Assembly: GCF_001625565.1 (NCBI RefSeq)
Contig: NZ_AUXS01000056.1
Coordinates: forward strand, 53,662-117,661
DNA: 64,000 bases
Source: Pseudoalteromonas luteoviolacea NCIMB 1944
GTDB lineage: Bacteria > Pseudomonadota > Gammaproteobacteria > Enterobacterales > Alteromonadaceae
Reading direction: 5' to 3'
The notes under the pieces were generated by a model, which ran no database searches, had not been told where the DNA came from, and saw nothing but the letters and a program-made list of their open reading frames with translations. This document shows positions 28,540-37,865 of this stretch, in pieces (the first letter of the stretch is position 1; every line of letters begins with the position of its first letter). The position numbers and the translations under genes were made by a program.

Positions 28540-29367
28540 TCAACGATTCTTAAGCAATAGCTTATCCAGCCAACTTGAGCTTAAAACCCGCTTTAAATAA
28601 CCCATTAAGTAAGTTGGAAAAGTGACATAGTATCTGGGTTTGGCTTTCGGCGCCTCAATGGCGTGGAGCAACTTATCATACACAGCCTCAGGGCCAAGCG
28701 TAAATTTTTGCGGTGCTGTTTGTGCCTTTAACCTGGTTAACTGCGCTTGGTATTCAGCACTGTGATGGCTAGCAGTAATATCAATATGTGCTTCGAAAGC
28801 CTGCCGTGCATTTTTCCTAAATTCCGACAAAATTGGACCTGGCTCAATTAAGCTGATCTGAATGTCAGTGTCGGCAAGCTCCATTCTGAGTGTGTCGGTT
28901 AATCCCTCCAGGGCAAATTTACTCGCGTTGTAGGCACCTCGGTAGGGCAATGCCACTAAACCGAGTACAGATGAATTTTGTACGATACGCCCTTGTCCAA
29001 TAGTTCTCATATGGGAGACCGCTAATCGCGTTAAGGTGTGCCATCCAAAAAAGTTAACTTCAAATTGCTGTCTTAACACATTCGTAGGTAAATCTTCGAC
29101 GGCACCTAGTTGTCCGTAGGCGCCATTGTTAAATAAGACATCCAATTGGCCATCACATAATTGGAGCGCTTGTTCGAATCCTTTTTGTATTGATCCCTCA
29201 TCTGACAAATCAAGTAAGACACAAGGGATATTGAGCTCTGTAAACTGAGCAAGGTGTTTTGGATTTCTCACGGAGGCAATGACTTTGTACCCAGATTTAT
29301 GCAAGGTTTTTGCACAATATAATCCTATTCCGGTAGAACACCCCGTTATTAATATGCTTTTACTCAT
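28540..29367 (-). CDS. Short-chain dehydrogenase/reductase (SDR)
   Basis: 275-residue classical SDR. The cofactor motif is ITGCSTGIG at residues 7-15, followed by the structural NNGAYG and the catalytic Ser (NSSVLG) and YNASK (Tyr-x-x-x-Lys). An Arg after the second strand (ASVRNPKHL) favours NADP(H). The C-terminal part, with a basic end, resembles the YbbO-like reductases for lipids or aldehydes, though the substrate is unknown. No adjacent gene on the same strand. Confidence 0.9.
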   Translation of the reverse strand: MSKSILITGCSTGIGLYCAKTLHKSGYKVIASVRNPKHLAQFTELNIPCVLLDLSDEGSIQKGFEQALQLCDGQLDVLFNNGAYGQLGAVEDLPTNVLRQQFEVNFFGWHTLTRLAVSHMRTIGQGRIVQNSSVLGLVALPYRGAYNASKFALEGLTDTLRMELADTDIQISLIEPGPILSEFRKNARQAFEAHIDITASHHSAEYQAQLTRLKAQTAPQKFTLGPEAVYDKLLHAIEAPKAKPRYYVTFPTYLMGYLKRVLSSSWLDKLLLKNR

Positions 29368-29502
29368 TGGTTTAGTTAAACTTTCCTTAAATTAGCGACG
29401 CATTAGTGCGTTTAACTGTGAATTTTTGTTGAATCACCGCACATTGTAAGCCGTTAAATAAAATATTGATATAATCAACTTAATACAAAAAAGACACAAA
29501 GA

Positions 29503-31299
29503 ATGTTTATGAGTTTAGGTATTGTTCTGCTTTCTGCAACACTTAATTTGAATAGTCATCTCCCTCCATTGCAGCCTTGGCAAGGGGAAAGTCAAAGCTT
29601 AATGCAACAAGATGGGCCTCTGACAACAGACTTTGAGTTAAGTGGCGGATTGGAGTCTCCGAATTACGAACAGACAAACGCATTTATCAAGCGATTAGTG
29701 GCGTCAAACCCGACTCAGTTTCAATCAATAAAGATTGGTACAAGCGACCAAGGTAGAGACATCAATATGCTGTTGGCTGTAGAAGGTAGCCAGTTTTCGC
29801 CAGCTATGATGAAAAATAATAATAAGCCGACGGTGTTAATTCAAGCGGGTATTCACGCAGGTGAAATAGATGGCAAAGATGCCATGTTTATGCTGCTAAG
29901 AGATATTGCGACTGGAAAGCGCCGCGACATCTTGAGCAAAGTCAATATCTTGTTTGTGCCTATTTTAAACGTGGATGGTCATGAACGAAGCAGTGAGTTT
30001 AACCGCATAAATCAACGTGGCCCGTTGACTATGGGTTTTAGAACCAATGCCCAAAATTTAAACCTTAATCGTGATTACACTAAATTAGATACACCAGGTG
30101 TCCGTGCGGTCTTAAAGGTCATTAATGACTACGATCCTGCGCTATATATTGATGTACACGTAACCGACGGCGCTGATTATCAGTACGATGTCACTTATGG
30201 CTTTAACCCAAGTTTTGTCAGCGACTCGCCAGCCATTGCGAAGGTGTTAGAAGATCAGTTTACCCCCATTATTGACGAAAAACTGTCAAAGTTTGGCCAT
30301 ATCCCAGGCCCACTTGTGTTTGTGATGGATAAGAGAAACCTTGAAAAAGGGCTCGCTGGATGGGTTGCTTCTCCGAGGTTTTCAAATGGCTGGGGGGATA
30401 TTAAAGGGTTGCCAACTATCTTGGTAGAAAACCATTCATTAAAGCCCTATAAGCAAAGAGTGTTAGGGACTTATGTTTTTATCGACGGCGTGATAGATGC
30501 ATTGTCACAGCAACACAAGGCGTTAGAAAAAGCGGTCGAATCGGAAAAACATTTCTACCCAACTGAGCTGGTGGTGTCAAGAGAGTATAGTAAAGAGCCT
30601 GATTTCGTAAGTTTTAAAGGGATAAAATTTAAACGCTTTCAAAGTGCACTGTCAGGCCACAAAGAAGTTAAATATCTGGGCGAGCCGATCCACTACGAAA
30701 AACTCCCTGTTTTCTGGCAAAAAGAAGTTAACCTAAAAGTATCTGTGCCGGAGGCTTATTTTATTCCTCCACAATATGCGGCATTGGTTGAAAAACTTCA
30801 ACTGCATGGAATTGAAGTTGAAAAACTCGCCGAAGGCAATGCAATGACAGGATTAACTCAGCTTAAAGTAGATGACTATAGTTTCGCTAAAATGCCCTTT
30901 GAAGGGCGTTTTAGGGTTGACGCGACATTCAATCATCACCTGATCGAGAGTGAAGTATCTCTTTCTGGTTGGACAAAAGTGTCAACGAAGCAAGCATACT
31001 CAGAGTTAGTTACACACTTGCTTCATCCCGCAGCGCCTGATTCGTTTTTTGCATGGGGTGATTTTCATAGTATTTTCCAACGAACAGAATATGTTGAAAA
31101 TTATGCACTTGAGCCATATGCTAGGAAAATGTTAAAAGAGAGCCCTAAGCTTGCTTTGGCATTCGATAAAAAGATCCGTGAAGATAAAGCATTTGCTAAA
31201 AGTGATAAACAAAGGCTTGAATGGCTGTACGAAAAAACACCATACTATGATCAAGCGTATTTAAAATACCCTGTACTGATGTTTTATGCGAAGAAGTAA
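29503..31299 (+). CDS. M14 family zinc carboxypeptidase-like peptidase
   Basis: 598 residues. The M14 zinc site is seen as HAGEIDGKDA (HxxE) and the later DVHVTDGADYQYD (His ligand). NLNRDYTKLD supplies the substrate-binding Asn-Arg. VENHSLKPY provides the catalytic Glu. A short hydrophobic start (SLGIVLLSATLNL) suggests export, so a periplasmic or secreted peptidase is likely. The C-terminal 250 residues are not recognisable. It is followed one base later by the MBL hydrolase start, implying an operon. ATG 29503 has only a weak ribosome site. Confidence 0.87.
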   Translation: MFMSLGIVLLSATLNLNSHLPPLQPWQGESQSLMQQDGPLTTDFELSGGLESPNYEQTNAFIKRLVASNPTQFQSIKIGTSDQGRDINMLLAVEGSQFSPAMMKNNNKPTVLIQAGIHAGEIDGKDAMFMLLRDIATGKRRDILSKVNILFVPILNVDGHERSSEFNRINQRGPLTMGFRTNAQNLNLNRDYTKLDTPGVRAVLKVINDYDPALYIDVHVTDGADYQYDVTYGFNPSFVSDSPAIAKVLEDQFTPIIDEKLSKFGHIPGPLVFVMDKRNLEKGLAGWVASPRFSNGWGDIKGLPTILVENHSLKPYKQRVLGTYVFIDGVIDALSQQHKALEKAVESEKHFYPTELVVSREYSKEPDFVSFKGIKFKRFQSALSGHKEVKYLGEPIHYEKLPVFWQKEVNLKVSVPEAYFIPPQYAALVEKLQLHGIEVEKLAEGNAMTGLTQLKVDDYSFAKMPFEGRFRVDATFNHHLIESEVSLSGWTKVSTKQAYSELVTHLLHPAAPDSFFAWGDFHSIFQRTEYVENYALEPYARKMLKESPKLALAFDKKIREDKAFAKSDKQRLEWLYEKTPYYDQAYLKYPVLMFYAKK

Positions 31300-31300
31300 C

Positions 31301-31942
31301 ATGAAAGTTTTCACAATACCAGTTACACCATTTATGCAAAACTGCCGAGTTATCGCTTGCGACTTAACGGGAAAAGCTGCCATAGTAGATCCAGGTGGAG
31401 ACGCGGAAAAGATTCTTGCCGTTGTCAAAGAGAACAACTTACAAGTTGAGTTTGTGCTTTTAACACATGGGCATTTAGATCATGTGGGAGTGAGTAAGGT
31501 AATATCGCAATCGCTCGATGTAGAAATTATTGGTCCCCATATTGATGATAAGTTTTGGTTAGACGAGTTACCTATGCAAGCTCAAATGTTTGGGTTTGCG
31601 CCTCATACTGCTTTCTTACCTAATCGCTGGTTAAGCGAAGGAGAAGTAGTAAAATTAGGTGAGCTAAAATTGCAAGTTAGGCACTGTCCTGGGCATACAC
31701 CAGGACACGTAGTTTTTTATGAACCTGCAAGTGCGACAGTGCTAGTTGGTGATGTGCTGTTTAAAGGTTCTGTGGGGCGTACTGATTTTCCTAAGGGAGA
31801 TGCCGCACAACTTAAGCACGCTATTGAAACTAAGCTCTTTACCTTAGGTGATGAAACTCGGGTAATGAGTGGTCACGGAGAAGATACCACAATAGGGTAC
31901 GAGAAGCGTAATAACCCATTTATGAGCGGTCGTTTTGGGTAA
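31301..31942 (+). CDS. MBL-fold metallohydrolase (YcbL/glyoxalase II-like)
   Basis: 213 residues. The binuclear metal site is complete: THGHLDHVG (HxHxDH), CPGHTPGH, LVGDVLFKGSVGRTDF and SGHGEDTTIG. This short form, without the C-terminal helical domain of true GloB, is the YcbL group, reported to hydrolyse S-lactoylglutathione-type thioesters. ATG 31301 is used, directly after the M14 gene stop, since the family starts MKVF(T)IPVTPFMQNC. An upstream frame from 31286 overlaps the neighbour and is rejected. Confidence 0.9.
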   Translation: MKVFTIPVTPFMQNCRVIACDLTGKAAIVDPGGDAEKILAVVKENNLQVEFVLLTHGHLDHVGVSKVISQSLDVEIIGPHIDDKFWLDELPMQAQMFGFAPHTAFLPNRWLSEGEVVKLGELKLQVRHCPGHTPGHVVFYEPASATVLVGDVLFKGSVGRTDFPKGDAAQLKHAIETKLFTLGDETRVMSGHGEDTTIGYEKRNNPFMSGRFG

Positions 31943-31989
31943 CGCAACGTGAATAGCGTAAAATTTAACACTAAAATATAAAGAAAAAT

Positions 31990-32451
31990 ATGTCATTAAA
32001 TCAAGTTGATCGTCAGATACTAGCGTTGTTACAGCAAGATGCGAGTTTGTCCACGGCTGAAATTGCAGACAAAGTAGGGTTGTCACAATCTCCGTGCTGG
32101 AGGCGCATCGCTAAATTGGAACAAGATGGATTCATAAAAGGGAAAGTTGCGCTGTTAGATGAAAAACAGCTTGGGTTTGATATGTTGGTGTATGCCCATG
32201 TAAAACTGTCAAATCATGGGCGTAGCAACCTTGCTGAATTCGAAAAATTGATAATGAGTTATGATGAAGTGACAGAGTGCTACACCATGGCTGGTACAAT
32301 GGACTTTATGCTGCGTATTGTCTCTAAAGGCATTGAAGGCTACGAGCTTTTCGTCCGTGATAATTTACTTAATCTTGAATACGTGCAAGAAGTTCATTCT
32401 AACGTAACCATGACGTGCGTCAAACGCTCAACCGCATTACCAATCATTTAG
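31990..32451 (+). CDS. Lrp/AsnC family transcriptional regulator
   Basis: 153 residues. The N-terminal HTH (LNQVDRQILALLQQDASLST, then VGLSQSPCWRRIAKLEQDG) is typical, as is the C-terminal RAM domain with TGEYDFLL-like YTMAGTMDFMLRIV that binds amino acids. The sequence is closer to the small Lrp-like regulators (e.g. those next to transporters or lyases) than to global Lrp. Targets unknown. It is ended by its own terminator. Confidence 0.92.
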   Translation: MSLNQVDRQILALLQQDASLSTAEIADKVGLSQSPCWRRIAKLEQDGFIKGKVALLDEKQLGFDMLVYAHVKLSNHGRSNLAEFEKLIMSYDEVTECYTMAGTMDFMLRIVSKGIEGYELFVRDNLLNLEYVQEVHSNVTMTCVKRSTALPII

Positions 32452-32498
32452 TGTCATACAGACATCTCAAATTAACACTATAATGTATCATGTTTGTT

Positions 32499-32533
32499 AA
32501 AAGCGCTGGATTTTGTTAGGATCCAGCGCTTTT
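32499..32533 (+). terminator. Rho-independent terminator after the Lrp-type regulator
   Basis: AAAAGCGCTGGAT and ATCCAGCGCTTTT form a perfect 13-bp stem with a 9-nt loop, A-run before and T-run after, so it could work both ways. It lies between the regulator and the SulP gene. Confidence 0.88.
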
Positions 32534-32563
32534 CTGTCGTAGTAAAAACACTTGGGGATATAA

Positions 32564-34120
32564 ATGTTTAATCTTATAGGCAAGGCGCCAAGCTCTGCTA
32601 AGAACGACGTGCTGTCAGGTTTAACAGTTGCATTAGCACTGGTACCAGAAGCGGTCGCATTCGCATTTGTTGCACAAGTTGACCCGTTGGTTGGCTTATA
32701 TGCAGCATTTATCGTCGGATTGATCACATCAATTTTTGGTGGTCGTCCAGGAATGATTTCAGGTGCTACCGGGGCACTTGCAGTAGTAATGGTTAGTCTT
32801 GTGATTGAACATGGTGTCGAATACCTGTTCGCGACAGTGCTATTGATGGGTATTCTACAAATTTTAGCGGGCATATTTAAATTGGGTAAATTTATCCGAA
32901 TGGTACCGCACCCAGTCATGTTAGGCTTTGTGAATGGCTTGGCCATTGTTATCTTTTTAGCTCAACTAGGTCAGTTTAAAGTAATGGATGAGTCGGGCAC
33001 TTTACAGTGGATGCAAGGCGCTGAGCTATATATTATGGCTGGTTTAGTTGCATTAACAATGGCTATCATTCATTTTTTACCAAAATTGACGACAGCGATC
33101 CCATCAAGCTTAGCAGCGATTTTAGTTGTAACAGGAATTGTAATTGGCTTTGATTTAGACGCACGCAACGTACTCGATTACTTAAAAGATATGAGCGGCA
33201 ATGCAGATGCAACCATAGCTGGTGGATTCCCAATGTTCCATATCCCTGATGTACCTTGGAACCTTGAAACACTAAAAATTATTTTCCCATATGCGCTAAT
33301 TCTTGCTGCTATTGGCCTAATTGAATCATTACTGACATTAACACTTATTGATGAAATCACAGAAACTCGCGGCAACAGTAACCGTGAATGTGTTGGTCAG
33401 GGCGCTGCAAATGTAACGTGTGGTGTGTTTGGTGCAATGGGTGGCTGTGCCATGATTGGTCAATCTATGATAAACATTAATTCTGGTGGCCGTAGCCGTT
33501 TATCGGGTATTACAGCAGCACTACTATTACTTGGTTTCATTTTATTTGCTGCCAGCTTAATTGAGATGATCCCACTTGCTGCACTTGTTGGTGTTATGTT
33601 CATGGTGGTTCTAGGGACTTTTGAATGGTCTAGTTTCCGTTTGATGAAGCGTATTCCTAAGAGTGATGCATTTGTTATTGTATTAGTCTCAGGTGTAACC
33701 GTTATCACTGACCTTGCAATAGCGGTCTGTGTAGGTGTTATTGTATCTGCACTTGTGTTCGCATGGGAGCACGCAAAACATATCTACACCAACAACTATA
33801 TTGATGACGACGGTTCTAAAGTTTACGAGTTACATGGCCCACTATTTTTTGGTTCAGTGAAGAACTTTGCGGAGCTATTTGATATCGCGAATGACCCTGA
33901 AGACGTTATTGTTGAATTTAAATATAGCCGTGTTGCAGATCACAGTGCAATTGAAGCCATTGATGCTCTAGCAGAGAAATACACAAAAGCTGGCAAAAAG
34001 TTACATTTACGTCACTTAAGCCAAGACTGTAAGCAGTTGCTAGATAAAGCGTCTGATTTGGTAGAAATTAACGTGATTGAGGATCCAAAATACAAGGTTG
34101 CCTCAGACAAACTTGCGTAA
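32564..34120 (+). CDS. SulP family inorganic anion transporter with STAS domain
   Basis: 518-residue membrane protein. It opens with the SulP first-helix motif DVLSGLTVALALVPEAVAFA and continues through 10-14 helices. GQGAANVTCGVFGAMGGCAMIGQSMINI is the expected conserved SulP core. A cytosolic STAS domain closes the protein (about 430-518, HGPLFFGSVKNF). Relatives move sulfate, bicarbonate or other anions; the substrate is not determined by sequence alone. A terminator follows. Confidence 0.93.
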   Translation: MFNLIGKAPSSAKNDVLSGLTVALALVPEAVAFAFVAQVDPLVGLYAAFIVGLITSIFGGRPGMISGATGALAVVMVSLVIEHGVEYLFATVLLMGILQILAGIFKLGKFIRMVPHPVMLGFVNGLAIVIFLAQLGQFKVMDESGTLQWMQGAELYIMAGLVALTMAIIHFLPKLTTAIPSSLAAILVVTGIVIGFDLDARNVLDYLKDMSGNADATIAGGFPMFHIPDVPWNLETLKIIFPYALILAAIGLIESLLTLTLIDEITETRGNSNRECVGQGAANVTCGVFGAMGGCAMIGQSMININSGGRSRLSGITAALLLLGFILFAASLIEMIPLAALVGVMFMVVLGTFEWSSFRLMKRIPKSDAFVIVLVSGVTVITDLAIAVCVGVIVSALVFAWEHAKHIYTNNYIDDDGSKVYELHGPLFFGSVKNFAELFDIANDPEDVIVEFKYSRVADHSAIEAIDALAEKYTKAGKKLHLRHLSQDCKQLLDKASDLVEINVIEDPKYKVASDKLA

Positions 34121-34139
34121 TTTTTACATTACTTAATTT

Positions 34140-34165
34140 TAAAGCCCGCATTTAGCGGGCTTTTT
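34140..34165 (+). terminator. Rho-independent terminator after sulP
   Basis: AAAGCCCGC-ATTTA-GCGGGCTTTTT, 20 nt after the stop. Strong GC stem and T-run. Confidence 0.9.
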
Positions 34166-34262
34166 GTTTTTCAGGCATTAGTCGTAATTATTTAAAATCT
34201 CATGGCTAAATCAAAATAGGTTGATTAAAGTAAGGTCAATTAAAATAAATTAAGCATGTATT

Positions 34263-34685
34263 ATGAGCATTAAATCATCTTTAACGGTCTTGTCTTTGAT
34301 TCTTTTATTAGGCAATACTTCAGCTGTATCTAGCAAGGAAGTGAGCGTAAAAACGCTAACCAAAACTTCGCAAAGTTGGGACGGAACAGAGTTGCCAGCA
34401 TACCCATCTGGAAAACCAGAAATTACGGTACTGGATATTGTCATACCCGCTGGAACAGAGTTGCCACTGCACCTTCATCCAGTGATCAATGCAGGCGTCG
34501 TAATTACCGGAGAACTGCATGTCACCAAACAAAGTGGAGAGCAGTTAATATTAAAAGCCGGTGACCCGATTGTTGAATTAGTCCACCAATGGCACAAAGG
34601 CAAAGCGATAGGCGATGAGGATGTCAGGATCATCGTGTTTTATGCAGGTGAACAGGGCAAAGCCATCACGGTGAAGAAGCATTAG
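34263..34685 (+). CDS. Secreted cupin-domain protein
   Basis: 140 residues. The signal peptide (about residues 1-22, cleaved near SAVSS) is followed by a single cupin barrel. Cupin motif 1 is seen as LPLHLHPVINAGVVITGELHV (His-x-His ... Glu), and motif 2 is weak around ELVHQWHKGKA. It is likely periplasmic and metal-binding. The reaction is unknown. The ribosome site is poor. It is convergent with the LysR gene, so there is no obvious partner. Confidence 0.85.
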   Translation: MSIKSSLTVLSLILLLGNTSAVSSKEVSVKTLTKTSQSWDGTELPAYPSGKPEITVLDIVIPAGTELPLHLHPVINAGVVITGELHVTKQSGEQLILKAGDPIVELVHQWHKGKAIGDEDVRIIVFYAGEQGKAITVKKH

Positions 34686-34726
34686 ATTGGGTTTCTTAGC
34701 CCTGTTTAATATCAGAAACTTATGTG

Positions 34727-35623
34727 CTATCCAGTGGCAAGGTGGCGGGTGTGCTGAACCAAAACGTCATATAACGCACGTATTTTAGCGTTTTGTTTAA
34801 GGTCCTTATGATAAGTATACCAAAGCGCACCAACATTTTCTGAACTTAGCATGGGGCACTGATCAAGTCTGACTAAGTTTGAATATCTTTTGGCGTCGTT
34901 ATCAGACAATGGCCCGATCCCCATGCCACTGACAACGGCAGATTGTATGTCAAGAAACTGGTTACTGGTATAAACAATATTTTCATTTTGCAGATGTTGA
35001 ATAACCTGATTGATGAAAGGGATATGGTGTTTAGTTTTGTCAGGCATAAGCCAATGAAAGTTATTAAAATCGCTTTCATGTTTTGGTTGACCATGCTCTG
35101 CGACATAATCTTTCGATGCAAAATATGCCATTTTGAGTGATAGGACATGACGGGCAATAAGATCTGGCTCTTTGGGCTCTGGCCCGGCTCTGAGCGCTAC
35201 ATGGATATTGCCACTTTGTGCAGGAATAACTTCGTCAGTTGCCAGTAGTTCTATTCTAACTTTGGGGTAGGCTTTTCTAAACTGATGCATTGCCGGAGCA
35301 AGCATTGCTGAATATGATGTCACTGTTGTGATCCTGATTTTCCCGCTAAACTCTTGTTGAATGCTTTGCAATTTATCTTCTAAGGCAATAAATTGGGTAT
35401 CAAGATCTGCCAGTGTTTCAGTCATAATATGACCTGCATCAGTGAGTTGATAACCCCGTTGATGGCGGATAAATAATTTGACGTTGAGGGCGTCTTCTAA
35501 GCGGTTAATATGGCGTAATACGGTCGTATGATTGCATCTTAATTGTGCCGCAGCTTTGGCAAGGGAACCCGCTTTTGCTACGGTGTGAGCAACTTTGAAA
35601 TCATCCCAATTTAATTTTTGCAT
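34727..35623 (-). CDS. LysR family transcriptional regulator
   Basis: 298 residues. The N-terminal winged HTH (WDDFKVAHTVAKAGSLAKAA, then LRCNHTTVLRHINRLEDAL) and the C-terminal substrate-binding fold are both present. The NHTTVLRHI recognition helix resembles the subgroup that controls single neighbouring genes. It is divergent from the cytochrome b561-YceI pair, 141 bp away. This suggests it regulates that pair, but no inducer can be named. Confidence 0.93.
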   Translation of the reverse strand: MQKLNWDDFKVAHTVAKAGSLAKAAAQLRCNHTTVLRHINRLEDALNVKLFIRHQRGYQLTDAGHIMTETLADLDTQFIALEDKLQSIQQEFSGKIRITTVTSYSAMLAPAMHQFRKAYPKVRIELLATDEVIPAQSGNIHVALRAGPEPKEPDLIARHVLSLKMAYFASKDYVAEHGQPKHESDFNNFHWLMPDKTKHHIPFINQVIQHLQNENIVYTSNQFLDIQSAVVSGMGIGPLSDNDAKRYSNLVRLDQCPMLSSENVGALWYTYHKDLKQNAKIRALYDVLVQHTRHLATG

Positions 35624-35764
35624 AATTATAAATATAAATTATTCAACTTCGTCTAGTGTCTGAGTATATAGTTTTTTGCACATTAGTTCTTTACTTTATG
35701 CACTATGCTTTTCGACTGCTACGCGGTAACCTAAGATCAGTAACTTAAAGAAGTAAGGTGTCAT

Positions 35765-36310
35765 ATGCTGAAAAACAGCAATCAGAGTTATGGCTGGGTA
35801 AGTATCGCAATGCATTGGTTAATGGCTCTGGCGATCTTTTTTATGTTTGGCCTTGGCTTGTATATGGTTGAGTTAACATATTACGACCCGTGGTATAAAG
35901 GCTCACTAGATTTGCATAAGTCATTAGGGATTATATTAATGGGGCTGTGGTTGTTCCGTTTTGTGTGGCGATATATAAACACTAAGCCACAGGAGTTACC
36001 TGGACCTAAGTTAGAACAGCTCGCGGCACGGATTGGTCATCAAGTATTATATCTTTTGATGTTGCTGTTGCTATTGAGTGGTTACTTTATCTCAACAGCT
36101 GACGGTAAACCAATCAGTGTATTTGAGCTATTTGAAGTGCCAGCAGTGCCTTGGTCTTTTGATAATCAAGAAGATATTGTAGGTGATATACATTTTTGGC
36201 TTGCATGGGGTTTAATTGGGTTTGTAGCTATTCATATAATGGCTGCGCTAAAACATCAATTTATCAATAAAGATGGCGGTTTAAGCCGCATATTAAAAGT
36301 ATCTAAATAA
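35765..36310 (+). CDS. Cytochrome b561 (CybB-like, di-heme membrane protein)
   Basis: 181 residues, four helices. Heme-ligand histidines are visible in IAMHWLMALAIF, DLHKSLGIILM and near the C-terminus in GDIHFWLAWGLIGFVAIHI. This is the bacterial cytochrome b561 pattern, transferring electrons from the quinone pool to the periplasm. RBS AAGGTG precedes the ATG. It is 44 bp upstream of a YceI-family gene. The b561-YceI pairing is common in proteobacteria, with YceI thought to bind isoprenoid quinones. Confidence 0.9.
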   Translation: MLKNSNQSYGWVSIAMHWLMALAIFFMFGLGLYMVELTYYDPWYKGSLDLHKSLGIILMGLWLFRFVWRYINTKPQELPGPKLEQLAARIGHQVLYLLMLLLLLSGYFISTADGKPISVFELFEVPAVPWSFDNQEDIVGDIHFWLAWGLIGFVAIHIMAALKHQFINKDGGLSRILKVSK

Positions 36311-36354
36311 AAAGTTTATTTTAAGAATTATAGAAAATTATTAGAGGGCTATAT

Positions 36355-36930
36355 ATGAAAAAGCGTATCGTTAGTGCGATTTTAGCAACTGGTTTAGTGA
36401 TGTCGGGTGTTGCAAACGCCGCGGAATATAAAGTAGATAAAGCGGGAGCACATGCTTTCATCAACTTTAAAATTAAGCACTTAGGGTATAGCTGGTTGAC
36501 GGGTAGGTTTAACGATTTTGACGGCAAATTTAACTATGACAAAAACAAGCCGAATGATTCAAAAATCAACATTGTGATCAATACGGCAAGTATAGATTCG
36601 AACCATGCAGAGCGTGACAAACACCTTCGAGGCAAGGATTTTTTGAACGTTAAACAGTTTCCAAAAGCAACTTTTGAAAGCACAAAGTATGAGCAAGTCA
36701 GTGACACAGAAGCAAAGCTGACAGGTTTACTTGAGTTAAACGGTGTTAAAAGAACCATTACTTTCCCAGTCGAAAAAATTGGTGAAGGTAAAGATCCTTG
36801 GGGTGGCTACCGTGTAGGCTTCTCTGGTGAAACATCGCTAAAGCTAAAAGATTTTGGGATTGATTATAACCTTGGCCCTGCATCTACGCATGTGACTTTA
36901 GAGCTACATATTGAAGGTATTCGCCTGTAA
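36355..36930 (+). CDS. yceI: YceI family periplasmic isoprenoid-binding protein
   Basis: 191 residues with a signal peptide (cleaved after VANAAE) and a lipocalin-like barrel. The start of the mature protein (YKVDKAGAHAFINFKIKHLGYSW) and the later RDKHLRGKDFLNVKQFPKATF are YceI landmarks. Members bind polyprenyl chains or quinones and are induced by base or stress in E. coli. Pairing with the upstream cytochrome b561 fits a role in periplasmic redox lipid handling. RBS AGAGGG is in place. Confidence 0.92.
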   Translation: MKKRIVSAILATGLVMSGVANAAEYKVDKAGAHAFINFKIKHLGYSWLTGRFNDFDGKFNYDKNKPNDSKINIVINTASIDSNHAERDKHLRGKDFLNVKQFPKATFESTKYEQVSDTEAKLTGLLELNGVKRTITFPVEKIGEGKDPWGGYRVGFSGETSLKLKDFGIDYNLGPASTHVTLELHIEGIRL

Positions 36931-36993
36931 AGGCTGATGCCGAACTGTCAATCAGAGATGATTACTAGTCAACTCTGATTGACAGCACGCCTT
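36929..36993. terminator. Long hairpin between yceI and the convergent membrane-protein gene
   Basis: CTGTCAATCAGAG (36945-36957) pairs perfectly with CTCTGATTGACAG (36973-36985), and outer AAAGGC / GCCTTT can extend it. There is no clear T-run, so it may be a Rho-assisted terminator or a 3'-end protecting structure for both convergent genes. Confidence 0.5.
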
Positions 36994-37038
36994 TGTGATA
37001 ACCCCCGTCCAACTGTAAAACCAACTTACTATCAACAA

Positions 37039-37596
37039 TTAGTTTGAGCTCCGTTTAAAAAAGACCATGGACCACACAGGTCCAAAGATAAACCAAAACA
37101 AAACAGTAAATACAGGTATCTTAAACCATATGGTTATTGCGTGTGTTTTAGCGGGATCGTCGACTAAAACGACAATTAAGATAAGCAAAACATAAATAAT
37201 CAACACTGCCAAAATGCATCTAAACCAGAGTTTAAGTTCGTCTAAGACCGCTTGCCAGCCAGTTAAAGCTGTCGGTACCGGAGACGGACCTTGAGAAAAC
37301 TTGTATGAAAACCATTTATCTACACAGCCAACTAACAGAGGCCCAAATGCAATGGTAAATCCTATATAAGCAGTAGCGAGGCCATGGGCAAATGTTGCGT
37401 AGCTACCATTGAGTAGATCATAGATAACAAACATCAATAGCAGCAAATCAATCAGTGGTACACAAGCCAAAATTACAGAGCTTACTTTTCGTTTTCCAAA
37501 CATGTACCTCACTGCAAAACCGCTTAAAAGCGCAACCCAAAAAGCAATTTCACAACTGATAATTAGAAAATATAGAATGTGGGAGTCAAGTGTCAT
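37039..37596 (-). CDS. Uncharacterised multi-pass membrane protein
   Basis: 185 residues with about five hydrophobic helices (near 8-30, 38-60, 70-92, 128-150 and 158-180) and the Gly-rich motif GLATAYIGFTIAFGPLL in the third. I do not recognise the family; no catalytic or metal-binding motif is evident. It is convergent with yceI and not clearly in an operon. Confidence 0.7.
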   Translation of the reverse strand: MTLDSHILYFLIISCEIAFWVALLSGFAVRYMFGKRKVSSVILACVPLIDLLLLMFVIYDLLNGSYATFAHGLATAYIGFTIAFGPLLVGCVDKWFSYKFSQGPSPVPTALTGWQAVLDELKLWFRCILAVLIIYVLLILIVVLVDDPAKTHAITIWFKIPVFTVLFWFIFGPVWSMVFFKRSSN

Positions 37597-37720
37597 GTGC
37601 TATTACTCAATTAACGATTAATGCATCTTAAGTCGCAAGATATCACAGCTCAATGCGATATAATTGGAATACCCAATAAATGGTTTAACTGAGGTCTATT
37701 CGCAGTGTGAATGAGGGTAG

Positions 37721-37746
37721 CTTAAAGGTATATAAATACCTTTAAG
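37721..37746. repeat. Inverted repeat upstream of the membrane-protein gene
   Basis: CTTAAAGGTAT (37721-37731) and ATACCTTTAAG (37736-37746) form a perfect 11-bp palindrome with a 4-nt spacer. It lies between two minus-strand genes, downstream of the deaminase stop. It could be a terminator lacking a T-run or an operator. Confidence 0.45.
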
Positions 37747-37865
37747 TTTATAACGCTTGAACGAAAGAATATTGTTCTTTTATTGTTGAATATTGAAGTT
37801 TAATCGCAGCGAAATTAGCTAGAACCCTTACAAATCAAATTTGAAATAGGTGCGTTTAGTATTCC

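Noticed and set aside
29160..29180. GTTCGAATCC, reminiscent of a tRNA T-loop
   Set aside because: It lies inside the SDR coding sequence and no cloverleaf forms around it.
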